Part shown: positions 63,618 to 64,000 of the stretch, piece after piece
How the letters are laid out: each line of letters starts with the position of its first letter
Position numbering within the stretch: the first letter of the stretch is position 1
Source of the DNA: AC-32 sp963728765
Lineage (GTDB): Bacteria; Actinomycetota; Thermoleophilia; Gaiellales; Gaiellaceae
DNA length: 64,000 nt
Reading direction: 5' to 3'
Assembly (NCBI GenBank): GCA_963728765.1
Contig: CAVSKX010000004.1
Location: 248,001-312,000 of the forward strand
Notes under the pieces: generated by a model
Databases searched by the model: none
What the model was told of the DNA's origin: nothing
The model's input: only the letters and a program-made list of their open reading frames with translations
Translations under genes and position numbers: made by a program

Positions 63618-64000
63618 ATGCTCCGATCGCCCGGCGTCCGCAGAGTCGTCTACGCCCTCGCGGCTCTCGTGGCCGTCGTCGTCGGCGGCACCATCGCCTT
63701 CCACGAGTCGCTGCACGAGACGTGGGTGCAGTCCGTCTACCGCACGACGGTCACGATCTCACTCGCCGGCCTCGACACGGTGCCGCGCAACGACGAGGCC
63801 CGCGTGGTCTCGATCGTGCTCGTGCTGGCGGGCATCACTATCTTTGCCTACATCGCGACTGTCCTCGTCGAGGGCATCGCAGGAGGCGTCTTCACCGGCG
63901 CGATCGCAGAGCGGAGGAGGCAGCGCGAAATCGAACGCCTGAGCGACCACTACATCATCTGCGGCTACGGGCGTGTCGGGCGGCGGATCGGGGCCGAGTT
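63618..64000 (+). CDS. Potassium-channel-like protein with RCK/TrkA-N domain (3' truncated by window)
   Basis: The first 127 residues are visible. TM1 (VVYALAALVAVVVGGTIAFH), a pore region (SVYRTTVTISLAGLDTVPRN), TM2 (VVSIVLVLAGITIFAYIATV), a linker and the start of a TrkA-N Rossmann domain (DHYIICGYGRVGRRIGAE). The layout is that of two-helix K+ channels with a cytoplasmic RCK gate. The filter TVGYG is replaced by SLAGLD, so ion selectivity is uncertain. The gene continues beyond the window. Confidence 0.85.
   Translation, partial: MLRSPGVRRVVYALAALVAVVVGGTIAFHESLHETWVQSVYRTTVTISLAGLDTVPRNDEARVVSIVLVLAGITIFAYIATVLVEGIAGGVFTGAIAERRRQREIERLSDHYIICGYGRVGRRIGAE

Overview
The window is a high-GC (roughly 70 percent, estimated by eye) actinobacterial chromosome segment. 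The protein set and gene order (HemQ-type decarboxylase, WhiA, dgt-dnaG, a uvrC / whiA / gap-pgk-tpiA-gpmI backbone) and the many start codons placed directly behind a TAnnnT box suggest a deep-branching actinobacterium, perhaps class Thermoleophilia. That placement is inference; no 16S gene is present.

Layout. 1-375: 3' end of a 23S gene, 5S rRNA and a palindromic terminator. 0.4-5.9 kb: M48 protease, phosphatase, SDR, dgt and dnaG. 6.4-10.4 kb: an unusual run of small low-complexity proteins (basic Ser/Arg/Lys tails, GPGGA repeats, coiled coil, two copies of a Rho-N/SAP-like C-terminal module), closed by tRNA-Asn and a near-copy of the rrn terminator. 10.7-14.1 kb: a decayed stretch in which three genes (NUDIX, an unknown, an M20 amidohydrolase) keep both ends but have lost the middle, beside intact msrA, VOC and AraC genes. 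14.5-17.4 kb: HTH-TOBE regulator plus modABC molybdate uptake, with a palindromic operator directly upstream. 17.5-23.7 kb: secreted repeat protein, compact ABC-F, secreted proteins and a large subtilase.

23.74-29.0 kb: tRNA-Leu(CAG) whose 3' end is duplicated about 4.9 kb downstream, bounding a decaying integrated element (excisionase-like HTH, DUF4235, small zinc-binding and membrane proteins, frameshifted secreted genes). A tyrosine-integrase remnant lies just beyond the second att copy, which suggests two related elements accreted in tandem.

29.1-42.8 kb: Bcp peroxiredoxin, HemQ, secreted glycosidase-like protein, uvrC, multicopper oxidase, MFS exporter, a BNR-type secreted protein apparently starting at CTG, pruA, ogt and whiA. 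43.2-55.1 kb: an aerobic CO dehydrogenase island. A form I operon (coxM-S-L, XdhC-YHS fusion, coxG; active-site AYRCSFR) converges on a form II-type operon (S-L-M; AYRGAGR), followed by coxD, a frameshifted coxE and a second XdhC. The molybdate transporter at 15 kb would feed these Mo-cofactor enzymes. 55.2-59.3 kb: gap-pgk-tpiA-gpmI, with an unusually short Pgk. 59.4-64 kb: ECF sigma factor, Ser/Thr kinase operon, metallophosphoesterase, M48 protease, DUF3467 protein and the start of an ion channel with a non-canonical filter.

A recurrent regulatory theme is that about twenty genes have a TAnnnT hexamer ending 6-9 nt before the start codon and no Shine-Dalgarno, implying leaderless transcripts. 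Several divergent pairs are only 22-27 bp apart with back-to-back copies of this box.
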